Source of the DNA: a virus
Virus record (IMG/VR): IMGVR_UViG_3300042369_000673
Span: 1 to 21,343 of that record
Strand: one strand, 5' to 3'
Length of the DNA: 21,343 nucleotides
Shown here: piece by piece, positions 14,789 to 21,058 of the stretch
Layout: the number at the start of each line of letters is the position of its first letter
How positions within the stretch are numbered: position 1 is the first letter of the stretch
The notes under the pieces: model-generated
Told to the model about the DNA's origin: nothing
Database searches by the model: none
The model's input: only the letters and a program-made list of their open reading frames with translations
Translations under genes and position numbers: made by a program

Positions 14789-15990
14789 CGTATAAAATAT
14801 AAACCTTTTGTTGGATTGTCTAATTGATATGCTACTGCGTAACGCAAAGCATCAATGCAATGATTGTGCGCATCTTGTGGTGTTTTTGACTTTTTTTCCA
14901 ACCAACAATAGTTGTTTAGTTCTTTGATTAAATCAATACTGTCTTCACTTATTATTAAGTCGTAATCCTGTAGTAGACTAATTCCATATATCACAGAATC
15001 CGCACCTTTGATTGTAGGGACTACATTATTTCCAAGTGCGTTTAATTCGCTTATAAGTCTTGGTTCTGAATTATCACCAACTATTAAATCTTTGTTTGCA
15101 AACTCTGAATTTAACCTTGCTATTTGGCTTGTCGTTAACGCTTGTTTGTAATATAGCAACTTAACGTAAATGATTTTGTTTGTCTTGTCTATGTTTGTCT
15201 TAACTAACGTTGTAGGGTCTGCGCTAAATCCGTAATCTTGACCGTACACACTTACTCCAACTTCTTTAAAGTCTCCTATTTTCCAATTGGTAAATATAAC
15301 TCCTTCAGCTTTGTCTAACCAACCACCAAGTATTGTGTGTTTGTATTTTTCAGGTCTTCGTTCCTTGATGTATTCAACCTGTTTTAAAAAAGACTCGGAT
15401 AGGTTTTCGATATTATCCAAGTACGTTGTGTGTATGTAGGTAGTATCGTTTTTTATTAGTGTTGCTCCTTGCTCTATTCCTTTACTCTCAAAGAACTTAT
15501 CGTAAATAAAATGTTCTTTTGTCGTAGGGTTTAAAATTAGAATAACTCGGTTTTGTTTTGTCTTGTGCCTTATTGATAAATCTATTTTATCGAAGGTATC
15601 TTCGTCTGTTAATTCTTCAGCTTCGTCAAGTACCCACGTTGTAACTCCTTGTAAAGATTTTAAATTTGCCGTTTGTGTTCCAGAACTTGTCTTTATTCCT
15701 TTGAATATTATTTTGCTTCCTGTTACTATATTTATTATTTCGTCTTTTGTTACAACAAATTGGTCTTCCATTTGCATTAACTCAATCTTTTCTATAAACT
15801 CCGGTATAATCGAAATGGATGCTGAAACTAAAGTGTAACGTGTGAACAATACAACGTGTCCGCTTTCCTTCGTTAAAAGAAGCAAGAACGTTGTAACGCT
15901 GTAAGACTTGGACGAACCACGACCACCTGTTACAATAAAGTAACGTGAAGGACTTCCTAAATAATTAAACTTCTTATTTAAGACTATCAA
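14785..15990 (-). CDS. terL: Terminase large subunit
   Basis: This encodes 401 residues. The ATPase half has a Walker A (TGGRGSSKS, 21-29), an adjacent helix, a Walker B (WVLDEAEE, 119-126) with Asp122 and Glu123, and the coupling motif LILNPTT (151-157). The nuclease half has the three acidic residues of an RNase H-like site: Asp252 in GQDYGFSADP, Asp306 in VGDNSEP, and Asp380 in HCIDALRY. This is the PBSX-type (Terminase_3) family. The enzyme cuts concatemeric DNA and pumps it through the portal. Its length is normal. It overlaps the small subunit by 17 bases, so translation is probably coupled. The identity is secure. Confidence 0.95.
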   Translation of the reverse strand: MIVLNKKFNYLGSPSRYFIVTGGRGSSKSYSVTTFLLLLTKESGHVVLFTRYTLVSASISIIPEFIEKIELMQMEDQFVVTKDEIINIVTGSKIIFKGIKTSSGTQTANLKSLQGVTTWVLDEAEELTDEDTFDKIDLSIRHKTKQNRVILILNPTTKEHFIYDKFFESKGIEQGATLIKNDTTYIHTTYLDNIENLSESFLKQVEYIKERRPEKYKHTILGGWLDKAEGVIFTNWKIGDFKEVGVSVYGQDYGFSADPTTLVKTNIDKTNKIIYVKLLYYKQALTTSQIARLNSEFANKDLIVGDNSEPRLISELNALGNNVVPTIKGADSVIYGISLLQDYDLIISEDSIDLIKELNNYCWLEKKSKTPQDAHNHCIDALRYAVAYQLDNPTKGLYFIR

Positions 15991-16309
15991 TTTTAAACAA
16001 GTCTTTTACATCAAAGTCGGAAACGTTCAAGTTAGTATCGGTTGTTTGTTTAGGCGCACCATAGCAACTATCCATAAGTGCTTTGTAAGCATTAACATCG
16101 CCTTTACCTGCCTTTAATAACATAGCCAAAGTAATTGCTTGTTCTTGAGTTAAAGTTTCTTGTTCGCCTGTTAAAACGTTCTTTTGACTTGAAGCAAATT
16201 CTAACAACTCCTTTACAATTGTGCTGCGGTTTTTACTTCCTTTTGGTCTTCCGGCAGGGTTACTTACTTCACCTTTTTTAAATGGTTTTAAATTTTCTTC
16301 GTTTGCCAT
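15974..16309 (-). CDS. terS: Terminase small subunit
   Basis: This encodes 111 residues. It begins with KPFKKGEVSNPAGRPKGSKN (8-27), a basic Gly/Pro segment typical of the N-terminus of many small terminases and their DNA-binding relatives, followed by helices (STIVKELLEFAS, QEQAITLAMLLKAGKGDVNAYKALMD). A tail with Asp-Val-Lys-Asp-Leu-Phe ends the protein. The small subunit recognises the packaging site and recruits the large subunit. The position immediately upstream and overlapping the large subunit supports the call. The pac or cos site itself cannot be identified in this window. Confidence 0.8.
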   Translation of the reverse strand: MANEENLKPFKKGEVSNPAGRPKGSKNRSTIVKELLEFASSQKNVLTGEQETLTQEQAITLAMLLKAGKGDVNAYKALMDSCYGAPKQTTDTNLNVSDFDVKDLFKIDSLK

Positions 16310-16335
16310 AACTTCACTATTGTTTCATTATTGAA

Positions 16336-16725
16336 CTATACTTCTTCAGTCGTTGTTTCTTCTGTTTGTTCTGGAGTGTATTCAGCGTGAATTATTCGCA
16401 GCTTACTTACTAAATCACGTAAACAACTTGAACAAGTGCTAAACGTTAAATTTTGGTTTAATACACGGTTGTTAATTGCTATTAGACTGTTTTGTTCATC
16501 GCTTGTTAGTGTGTTCGTGTTTTGCTTAAAATAAGCGTCTAACGTGTTAAACTCATCTTCGGTTAAACACTTCGGTTTTGCATACGGAAACAGTTTGTTT
16601 AACTTTTCTTTTCGTTCTTCACATCCGCAATCTTCTCCTGCAACAAATTTAACAACCTTATCAATTCCTGTTGCTTTTGTAATTTTCGCTAATGTGTCTC
16701 CTAATCCTTTACTTTCGTTTTTCAT
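16336..16725 (-). CDS. Cysteine-rich phage protein, possible zinc binding
   Basis: This encodes 129 residues. The N-terminus (KGLGDTLAKITKATGIDKVV) is an amphipathic helix pattern. C33-G-C35 is followed by ERKEKLNKLFPYAKPKC, giving Cys53, and later TCSSC, giving Cys98 and Cys101. Four of these cysteines could hold one zinc. The last 15 residues are acidic (EQTEETTTEEV). I recall related proteins next to terminases in Bacteroidota phages with no known function. The ATG overlaps the sigma-like stop as ATGA. Position between a sigma-like factor and the terminase allows either a regulatory or a packaging role. The sequence alone cannot decide between them. Confidence 0.6.
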   Translation of the reverse strand: MKNESKGLGDTLAKITKATGIDKVVKFVAGEDCGCEERKEKLNKLFPYAKPKCLTEDEFNTLDAYFKQNTNTLTSDEQNSLIAINNRVLNQNLTFSTCSSCLRDLVSKLRIIHAEYTPEQTEETTTEEV

Positions 16726-17261
16726 TTTGTTTTTTTTATTAGTTCGTAATCTTGGTTTATAAAATCTTCGTAGTCTTCACCTACGTTATTTTTAATTCGT
16801 TTTTTACAAGTTTTAACGGTGTTAAATATACTTGTTACGCTTATGTTAGTCTCTGCACTTATTTGTCTTAAACTTTTATTCGTGTTTTTGTAAAGTTCAA
16901 ATAATTGTTTGTCGTACCAATGCCAACTTTCACATTCTAAATCTACGTTGTTCAACAGGTCGTTGTATGCTTCGTTTTCTTCTGTGTTGTTTTCTTCTGC
17001 TAAATTGTAAACGTCTTCTAAAGGTATAAATTTGATTTTGTTGTTTTTGTTCACGTGCTGAAGAAAAGTATTTTTTAAAGCTAACCACATATAACCTTTA
17101 CTTATGTTTCCGTCTTTAAATAGTTTTTCTTCGCTACTCCATTTCATTAACATTATGTAAGTTTCCTGCACGATGTCTTCAGCAAAGAAGTATTCGCCAA
17201 ATTGGTTAACCATTTTAACCCATTCGTTATGGTGTTTTGCAACCTTTGTTAACCATTCCAA
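16722..17261 (-). CDS. Sigma-70 / ECF-like RNA polymerase sigma factor
   Basis: This encodes 179 residues if translated from the TTG at 17261. Residues about 21-75 match sigma region 2 (GEYFFAEDIVQETYIMLMKW, GNISKGYMWLALKNTFLQHV), with the AEDIVQE pattern of ECF factors. A helix-turn-helix region-4 lies at about 130-155 (SLRQISAETNISVTSIFNTV). No region 3 is visible. It probably redirects host RNA polymerase to late phage promoters. It follows its own promoter and heads the terminase operon. No in-frame ATG precedes residue 17. An ATG at 17269 is out of frame by one base; one more A in a four-A tract would join them. Class call is strong, start uncertain. Confidence 0.75.
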   Translation of the reverse strand: MEWLTKVAKHHNEWVKMVNQFGEYFFAEDIVQETYIMLMKWSSEEKLFKDGNISKGYMWLALKNTFLQHVNKNNKIKFIPLEDVYNLAEENNTEENEAYNDLLNNVDLECESWHWYDKQLFELYKNTNKSLRQISAETNISVTSIFNTVKTCKKRIKNNVGEDYEDFINQDYELIKKTK

Positions 17262-17284
17262 ATTTTCATTGTTTAGATATTAAG

Positions 17285-17317
17285 CAAATGTATGATTAAT
17301 TTTTCAACAATAACCAA
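17285..17317 (-). promoter_or_regulatory. Bacteroidota promoter before the sigma-like gene
   Basis: The -7 element TACATTTG (17285-17292) matches TAnnTTTG exactly. The -33 TTG lies at 17315-17317 with a 22-base spacer, at the long end of the known range. The start site would fall about 17 bases before the TTG start codon at 17261. It sits between the terminator at 17350 and the sigma gene, so it should start the late operon. Confidence 0.65.
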
Positions 17318-17349
17318 ATATATTTATTAACATTAATTTGTTTGTAACG

Positions 17350-17377
17350 AAAAAAGCGCAAACAATTAAGTCTGCGC
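17350..17377 (-). terminator. Strong intrinsic terminator closing the early operon
   Basis: On the minus strand an 8-bp stem (GCGCAGAC with GTTTGCGC, one G-T pair) encloses a six-base loop TTAATT and is followed by six T. It lies about 25 bases after the last early gene (stop at 17403) and just ahead of the late promoter. It has no comparable T-run on the other side, so it works on minus-strand transcripts. Confidence 0.85.
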
Positions 17378-17402
17378 CTACCTTTTTAACTTTAAACTTT
17401 AT

Positions 17403-17498
17403 TTATTTTCTGAAATACTCTCTAATTATGACTGCGACAGCAAAATAAATTATGATTGCAATAGGAATACCTAATAAAATAAAAATTGTCGCTTTCAT
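17403..17498 (-). CDS. 31-residue single-span membrane protein
   Basis: The ATG at 17498 overlaps the lipoprotein stop as ATGA. The protein (MKATIFILLGIPIAIII start) is one hydrophobic helix of about 21 residues (about 4-24), followed by a short charged end (REYFRK). No signal-peptidase site is visible, so it probably stays in the inner membrane with a basic C-terminus. The coupled start, full membrane span and location just before the terminator support a real gene. It is too short for homology. Partnership with the lipoprotein upstream is suggested by coupling only. Confidence 0.65.
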   Translation of the reverse strand: MKATIFILLGIPIAIIIYFAVAVIIREYFRK

Positions 17499-17896
17499 TT
17501 TCTTTCAATTATTGGAAGTCCAGCTTCGGTTGGTATATAAATTGTTTTTCCGTGATTATACATCCCATCAACCATAATATATTTGATATAATCAGGATTG
17601 TTTTGAATAGCATCTGAAACAAATTTTATAGCTTTTGCCTTTGCAAGTGCTTCAATTGCCTTTGCTTTAGAATTAGCTTCTGCTCTAATTTGTTTTGTTT
17701 GTGCTTCTAATTTCGCACTTTCATAATTGGCTTTAGCTTCTTCTATTCTTGCTTGTTTTTCATATCTTGCTTTCATTAGAATACCTTTGCCATCATTTTC
17801 ACGGTCTAATCTTTCTTGTTGACGATTAAAATCATAACAACTTGTTAAACTTCCAATTGCTAAAATTACAGCAACAATTTTAAATGTTTTTTTCAT
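17495..17896 (-). CDS. Lipoprotein with SPFH/prohibitin-like C-terminal tail
   Basis: This encodes 133 residues. A signal peptide (MKKTFKIVAVILAIGS) ends in a lipobox L17-T18-S19-C20. After the Cys come a short polar region, then a long Lys/Glu/Ala coiled coil (about 43-90, ARYEKQARIEEAKANYES and AEANSKAKAIEALAKAKA) and a short domain NNPDYIKYIMVDG to IYIPTEAGLPIIER. The coiled coil plus this ending resembles the C-terminal tail of SPFH/band-7 proteins (prohibitin, HflK/HflC), but the SPFH domain itself is missing. The lipid anchor would place it at the outer or inner membrane. Possible roles are superinfection exclusion, envelope remodelling or half of a spanin; none is proved. Confidence 0.7.
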   Translation of the reverse strand: MKKTFKIVAVILAIGSLTSCYDFNRQQERLDRENDGKGILMKARYEKQARIEEAKANYESAKLEAQTKQIRAEANSKAKAIEALAKAKAIKFVSDAIQNNPDYIKYIMVDGMYNHGKTIYIPTEAGLPIIERK

Positions 17897-17907
17897 AATT
17901 TATTTTT

Positions 17908-18099
17908 TTATTTATTTATGTAATAATCTATTTTTTTTAGTGTTGATAGTGAAACGTCTTTGCCTTCTAAAAAGTTTGTAAGCTGGAAAAAGTGAAATTT
18001 ACTTCCTTCTTCCTGTATCTTTTTAACTATGCTGTTTCGTGTTTTAAACGCTAAAAGTTTCTTTACTTCAGTTCGTAACTGTTCGTCTTGTATGTACAT
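17908..18099 (-). CDS. Small helical protein, possibly Cro-like DNA binding
   Basis: The best start is the ATG at 18099, one base after the upstream stop, rather than an ATG nine codons earlier that overlaps that gene. The 63-residue product starts MYIQDEQLRTEVKKLLAF. Residues 23-62 (RNSIVKKIQEEG, FHFFQLTNFLEGKDVSLSTLKKIDYYI) show two helices around a turn and the L..FL.GKDVSL.TL..I pattern of XRE/Cro-type HTH proteins. That makes a small regulator plausible, perhaps acting at the early or late promoter. The HTH match is moderate and there is no operator evidence. Confidence 0.6.
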   Translation of the reverse strand: MYIQDEQLRTEVKKLLAFKTRNSIVKKIQEEGSKFHFFQLTNFLEGKDVSLSTLKKIDYYINK

Positions 18100-18100
18100 A

Positions 18101-18364
18101 TCAAAATGGTAAATCGTCTTTTGCATCTAAATTAACATAACTTGGTTGTTTTAAAGTTCCGTTAATTTGTGGTTCATCTGTTTTAATATACGGCTCACTA
18201 AAACTTGCTGACATAAATTTAACTCCTTTTGCTGAAGTCTTCATCCATAACGCTACTTCCATTTCTTTGCCATTTACGTTTACCTTGCCTTTGTAGTCTG
18301 GGTGGTTTTCCGCTTTTTTGTTGTCGTTCTTAAAAATTGCACCTGTGTTAATTCTTGTTTCCAT
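18101..18364 (-). CDS. SSB-tail-like small phage protein
   Basis: This encodes 87 residues, starting METRINTGAIFKNDNKKAEN. The core (HPDYKGKVNVNGKEMEVALW, AKGVKFMSASFSEPY) is beta-rich and resembles the DUF736-type family of small phage proteins. It ends D-A-K-D-D-L-P-F, which matches the acidic SSB tip (DDLPF) used to recruit host replication and repair enzymes. No SSB OB-fold is obvious. The location within the recombination operon fits a partner of the exonuclease or annealing protein. The call rests on the tip and core pattern. Confidence 0.55.
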   Translation of the reverse strand: METRINTGAIFKNDNKKAENHPDYKGKVNVNGKEMEVALWMKTSAKGVKFMSASFSEPYIKTDEPQINGTLKQPSYVNLDAKDDLPF

Positions 18365-18370
18365 TTTTAT

Positions 18371-18577
18371 TTATTTAGATTGTTTGTATTCGTGTTTTAG
18401 TCGCTCCAAGTAAAGAACGAAGTCCATCGCTTCTTCTTGTGCGTGTGTTAGCCATTCTAACGTTGTTAAATCCGTTCGTTCTAACGTTGTCTTGTATTTC
18501 TTTATTCCTGCTTCTGAACGTTCTTTAAATTTAGCCATTACGCTTAAAACGTTTTTGTCTTGTATTTGTATGTTCAT
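18371..18577 (-). CDS. MazG-like all-alpha protein, possible nucleotide pyrophosphatase
   Basis: The best start is the ATG at 18577, which overlaps the upstream stop as ATGA; a TTG codon three codons earlier is less likely. The 68-residue product starts MNIQIQDKNVLSVMAKFKER. The core (GIKKYKTTLERTDLTTLEWL, HAQEEAMDFVLYLERL) is helical, with E48, E49 and D52 in an EExxD-like pattern typical of MazG/dUTPase-type pyrophosphatases. It is shorter than a full domain of this kind, so it may be a minimal or dimer-dependent form. A nucleotide-pool role is plausible but unproved. Confidence 0.55.
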   Translation of the reverse strand: MNIQIQDKNVLSVMAKFKERSEAGIKKYKTTLERTDLTTLEWLTHAQEEAMDFVLYLERLKHEYKQSK

Positions 18578-18666
18578 ATCAACCAATTAAATAAATTGTA
18601 AATACCAACAGCAGCAAAACCATAAATTGCTATCCAAATAATAATTGCTATTGTTTTTTCTTTCAT
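18574..18666 (-). CDS. 30-residue membrane protein
   Basis: This runs from the ATG at 18666, which overlaps the upstream stop as ATGA, to a TGA at 18574 that overlaps the next start in the same way. The product (MKEKTIAIIIWIAIYGFAAV start) is a single hydrophobic helix, probably with its N-terminus inside because of two lysines. Coupling at both ends is strong evidence for translation. The function is unknown; it fits the size of the tiny inner-membrane proteins that many phages use for exclusion or lysis timing. Confidence 0.65.
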   Translation of the reverse strand: MKEKTIAIIIWIAIYGFAAVGIYNLFNWLI

Positions 18667-18863
18667 ATTTTCACGTTGTTTTCGTTAATAAATTCGTTTA
18701 GTTTTTTCCTTACTTCAAACATTTCTTCTTTGCCGTTGTACTTATACTCGCTTCTTAACCAATTGTCAAACTCACACAATGCTGAATAATAATTAATTCC
18801 GTTATTTGCAAATTCAAAATCTTCTTTGTCTTCAGGTAAATTAAATTCAAGTATTGCTTTCAT
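18663..18863 (-). CDS. Conserved small acidic phage protein, unknown
   Basis: This encodes 66 residues, starting MKAILEFNLPEDKEDFEFAN. It has a helix with YYSALCEFDNWLRSEYKY and another with FEVRKKLNEFINENNV. I recall this N-terminal LEFNLPED pattern from many phages, always of unknown function. The start overlaps the exonuclease stop as ATGA and the stop overlaps the next ATG. Placement after the exonuclease suggests a recombination or replication helper, but nothing in the sequence confirms it. Confidence 0.65.
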   Translation of the reverse strand: MKAILEFNLPEDKEDFEFANNGINYYSALCEFDNWLRSEYKYNGKEEMFEVRKKLNEFINENNVKI

Positions 18864-19531
18864 ATTGTTTCAATTAAACTGTTAAAATAAATCCTTGCTT
18901 CTTCTACTTTGTTTTGTATTTCCCAAATAACAGTTTCATCACGTTCTATTTTAAATACTTTTACTTTCGTGTTTTTGGGTAAATGGTCGAAGTTATGTTT
19001 CTTTTCTACATACTCCCTAATTTCTGCGTCTTCATCAATTTTAAATTGCTTCCAGTGCTCCCTGCGTATTTCGTCTTCAACTATTTCTAATGGTGTGTTT
19101 ACTAAACAATAACAAAGTAGTGCTTCGGTTTTATTCGTCAACCAAAGGTAACCTTGAAGCTGAAAAAAGTACGCAGGTGTCGGTATTTCATCGTCAAAGA
19201 ACGGAAACGTATGAGCTTCGTAACTGCATTTAATATCTAATAAAATTTCATTCGTGTTTACGTCTGGTGTTCCTGTAATAAATTCGTTGTTAAAATGTTC
19301 TTCGTTCTTAAAAATAAATCCTAAACCCAAAACATCGTTTACCAAACTAATTGCTTCGTCTTCGCACTGTAAACCTTTGTCCGTGTAACGTGAACTAAAT
19401 TCTTTTTTAATGCCGTACTTGTGTTCTAAAACAAGTTCTTGAATGTAACTCTTTGCCGTTTGGCTTAACACTTCGGTCTTGTTGCGTGGAGCGGTCATTA
19501 ACCGCCCCAATGCTGAACAACGTATTTTCAT
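18860..19531 (-). CDS. YqaJ / lambda-exonuclease-like PD-(D/E)XK nuclease
   Basis: This encodes 223 residues. The active-site series is visible: Glu57-Asp58-Glu59 (LQCEDEAI) on an early helix, Asp90 in FITGTPDV, D99-I-K101 in ILLDIKCS, and the Q-L-Q-G-Y-L-W-L motif (124-131). These form the core of the phage exonuclease family, which digests one strand from DNA ends and leaves 3' tails. The annealing protein is encoded two genes earlier in the same operon, and together they make a two-part recombination system. The start overlaps the ParB-like stop as TAATG. The charged C-terminal half (about 150-223) is less conserved. Confidence 0.85.
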   Translation of the reverse strand: MKIRCSALGRLMTAPRNKTEVLSQTAKSYIQELVLEHKYGIKKEFSSRYTDKGLQCEDEAISLVNDVLGLGFIFKNEEHFNNEFITGTPDVNTNEILLDIKCSYEAHTFPFFDDEIPTPAYFFQLQGYLWLTNKTEALLCYCLVNTPLEIVEDEIRREHWKQFKIDEDAEIREYVEKKHNFDHLPKNTKVKVFKIERDETVIWEIQNKVEEARIYFNSLIETI

Positions 19532-20349
19532 TAGTATCGTAAATTAATTTTGTTTCTATTTCTATAATTATAAATATCTTCAATTAATGTTCTGTATTGG
19601 TCTGAATTAGCACAATCTACCATTGCTGTTGGTTGTAATCTTATTTTGTGCATAAAATCATTAAAATCAAATGTTTCTTTTTGCAAAAGTCCTATCATTG
19701 TTCTTACAAACACACTTTTATTATAACCAGTATAATAAGGTTTAACCATTCGTATTTTATTAGCCCAATCTTGAGCTAATTCAAAATCTTTGCCAACCCA
19801 AGTACCTTCTTCAAATACTTGTTGCGTATAAGTTTTGCTTCTATCTAACCTATATTTTTGAGCAGAATTACTATTATTACTTGATACATTTGCACACATT
19901 GGAATACAATCATTAAAACTAAAATCGTCATTTTTTTCAACAAACTTTTTTAATTTTATATAAGATTCAATTCCCATATTTGCATATCCTTCCATAAAAT
20001 CTTTTTTACCCCAATTTTTTTGATTAAGGTTTAATGTGTGAACTTCAGAAAGCGTATAACCTTTTACGATTATATAATAAATAAAAGATTCTGATTCTTT
20101 AGCAGCCATTAATCTGTGCTGCCCGTCAATCACTTCCATATTTTCATTAACTAAAATAGGGTTACACTTCATTCCATTAACATTAATTGAGTCAGTTAAT
20201 CGTCTAACGTGTTGTAAATTTGGAACTCTGTTTCCATCAATTTGTTTAAAAATTGACAAGTTACTTGTTTTGTAAACTTTGTTTACTTCGTTGTGGTTTT
20301 GCACTTGGGTACTATTATTCGCCATTGGTGCTTGTGTTAAATTAAACAT
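19531..20349 (-). CDS. ParB-like nuclease/NTPase domain protein
   Basis: This encodes 272 residues. Residues about 27-100 form a ParB/sulfiredoxin-like domain: SIFKQIDGNRVPNLQHVRRL, NPILVNENMEVIDGQHRLMA with the D75-G-Q-H-R79 signature, then VKGYTLSEVHTLNLNQKNWG. The rest (about 105-272) is helical and carries no recognised domain. An Asn/Gln-rich N-terminus precedes it; the ATG at 20325 (residue 9) is an alternative start. Phage ParB-like proteins bind DNA, may hydrolyse CTP, and sometimes act in DNA modification or partition. Sitting between annealing protein and exonuclease suggests a role in recombination or replication initiation. By eye the gene is somewhat more AT-rich than its neighbours. 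Confidence 0.75.
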   Translation of the reverse strand: MFNLTQAPMANNSTQVQNHNEVNKVYKTSNLSIFKQIDGNRVPNLQHVRRLTDSINVNGMKCNPILVNENMEVIDGQHRLMAAKESESFIYYIIVKGYTLSEVHTLNLNQKNWGKKDFMEGYANMGIESYIKLKKFVEKNDDFSFNDCIPMCANVSSNNSNSAQKYRLDRSKTYTQQVFEEGTWVGKDFELAQDWANKIRMVKPYYTGYNKSVFVRTMIGLLQKETFDFNDFMHKIRLQPTAMVDCANSDQYRTLIEDIYNYRNRNKINLRY

Positions 20350-20361
20350 TATATATTTGTT

Positions 20362-20889
20362 TTATTGGTTACTAATTAATAATAAACTTTTGCTTTGTAA
20401 TTCAGTTAAACTAAATTTTGCTGTTAGTTCTTCAACTGTATATTCTCCTTTGCTAATTGCGTCAATAGCTTTTTGAAAACGTGTGTTGTCAATAGATGGT
20501 ATTTTAGGTTCGTGTTTTACTTGTTCTCCAGAAGCGTCTGTGTCTTTGTCCGTAACTAAACCAAGCATCGAACTTAATGCGTAACGTCTTAAATAAGTAA
20601 TTGCACTTCCTAAAACTTGAAACTCGTTCATTCCTTTTAAAATTACTCCCTGTGGAATATCAATTTTACTTTCGATACTTTCTGCGCTTTCAACGTGAAA
20701 TAAACAAGTTGCAATTTGTGTTCCGTTAATTAGTTGTGTAAACCCTAATCCGTGTTTTTTTAGTAGCGGGTTTATTACTTCAAAGATTTTCGGTAAATCT
20801 GCATAAGTGTAACCGTAACCTTGTGTTGCTTTGTGAATAACAGGAACTTCTTGTTGGAACGCTGCTAAACTTTTAAATAAATGTTTCAT
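20362..20889 (-). CDS. ERF-family single-strand annealing protein
   Basis: This encodes 175 residues. The ERF pattern is clear: GYGYTYADLPKIFEVINPLL (24-43), KHGLGFTQLI, and the conserved GSAITYLRRYALSSMLGLVT with D114, D116 and D118 (94-118). The C-terminal 50 residues are a variable tail. ERF proteins form rings on single-stranded DNA and anneal complementary strands, for example to circularise or recombine phage DNA. The exonuclease gene follows in the same operon. Its leader is the same 18-base block found before the upstream 43-residue gene. Length is close to the short ERF proteins. The identity is strong. Confidence 0.9.
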   Translation of the reverse strand: MKHLFKSLAAFQQEVPVIHKATQGYGYTYADLPKIFEVINPLLKKHGLGFTQLINGTQIATCLFHVESAESIESKIDIPQGVILKGMNEFQVLGSAITYLRRYALSSMLGLVTDKDTDASGEQVKHEPKIPSIDNTRFQKAIDAISKGEYTVEELTAKFSLTELQSKSLLLISNQ

Positions 20890-20904
20890 AGTTTTTGTTT
20901 TAAA

Positions 20905-21036
20905 TTATTTGTTGTTATAAGTATTGCACATTGCAATAAATCTTTTTCTTGGTAATTTTCTAAATTGCTCGTAAGTTAAACCGTTTGCTTGTGCAATTAA
21001 TACCATTTTTGCGTTTAATTCTGCGATTGTTTTCAT
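20905..21036 (-). CDS. 43-residue protein at the head of the early operon
   Basis: The ATG at 21036 lies about 22 bases past the -7 promoter element. The product starts MKTIAELNAKMVLIAQANGL and ends with a basic helix (FRKLPRKRFIAMCNTYNNK). It is helical throughout, with no membrane span. As first gene of the operon it would be expressed at once, so a host take-over or regulatory role is possible. The leader AAAACAAAAACTATGAAA is identical to the leader of the next gene. I do not recognise a family. Confidence 0.65.
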   Translation of the reverse strand: MKTIAELNAKMVLIAQANGLTYEQFRKLPRKRFIAMCNTYNNK

Positions 21037-21058
21037 AGTTTTTGTTTTTAATTATATA

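Noticed and set aside
15563-15838. Plus-strand open frame of 91 codons
   Set aside because: It lies opposite the terminase ATPase domain, whose reading is certain.
17315-17345. Second promoter using CAAATATA (TATATTTG on minus) at 17315-17322
   Set aside because: No TTG lies at a proper distance on the upstream side, and the element overlaps the -33 of the better promoter.
18100-18126. Earlier ATG for the small HTH-like gene
   Set aside because: It would overlap the upstream gene by 26 bases, while the ATG at 18099 follows that stop directly, as is usual in this operon.
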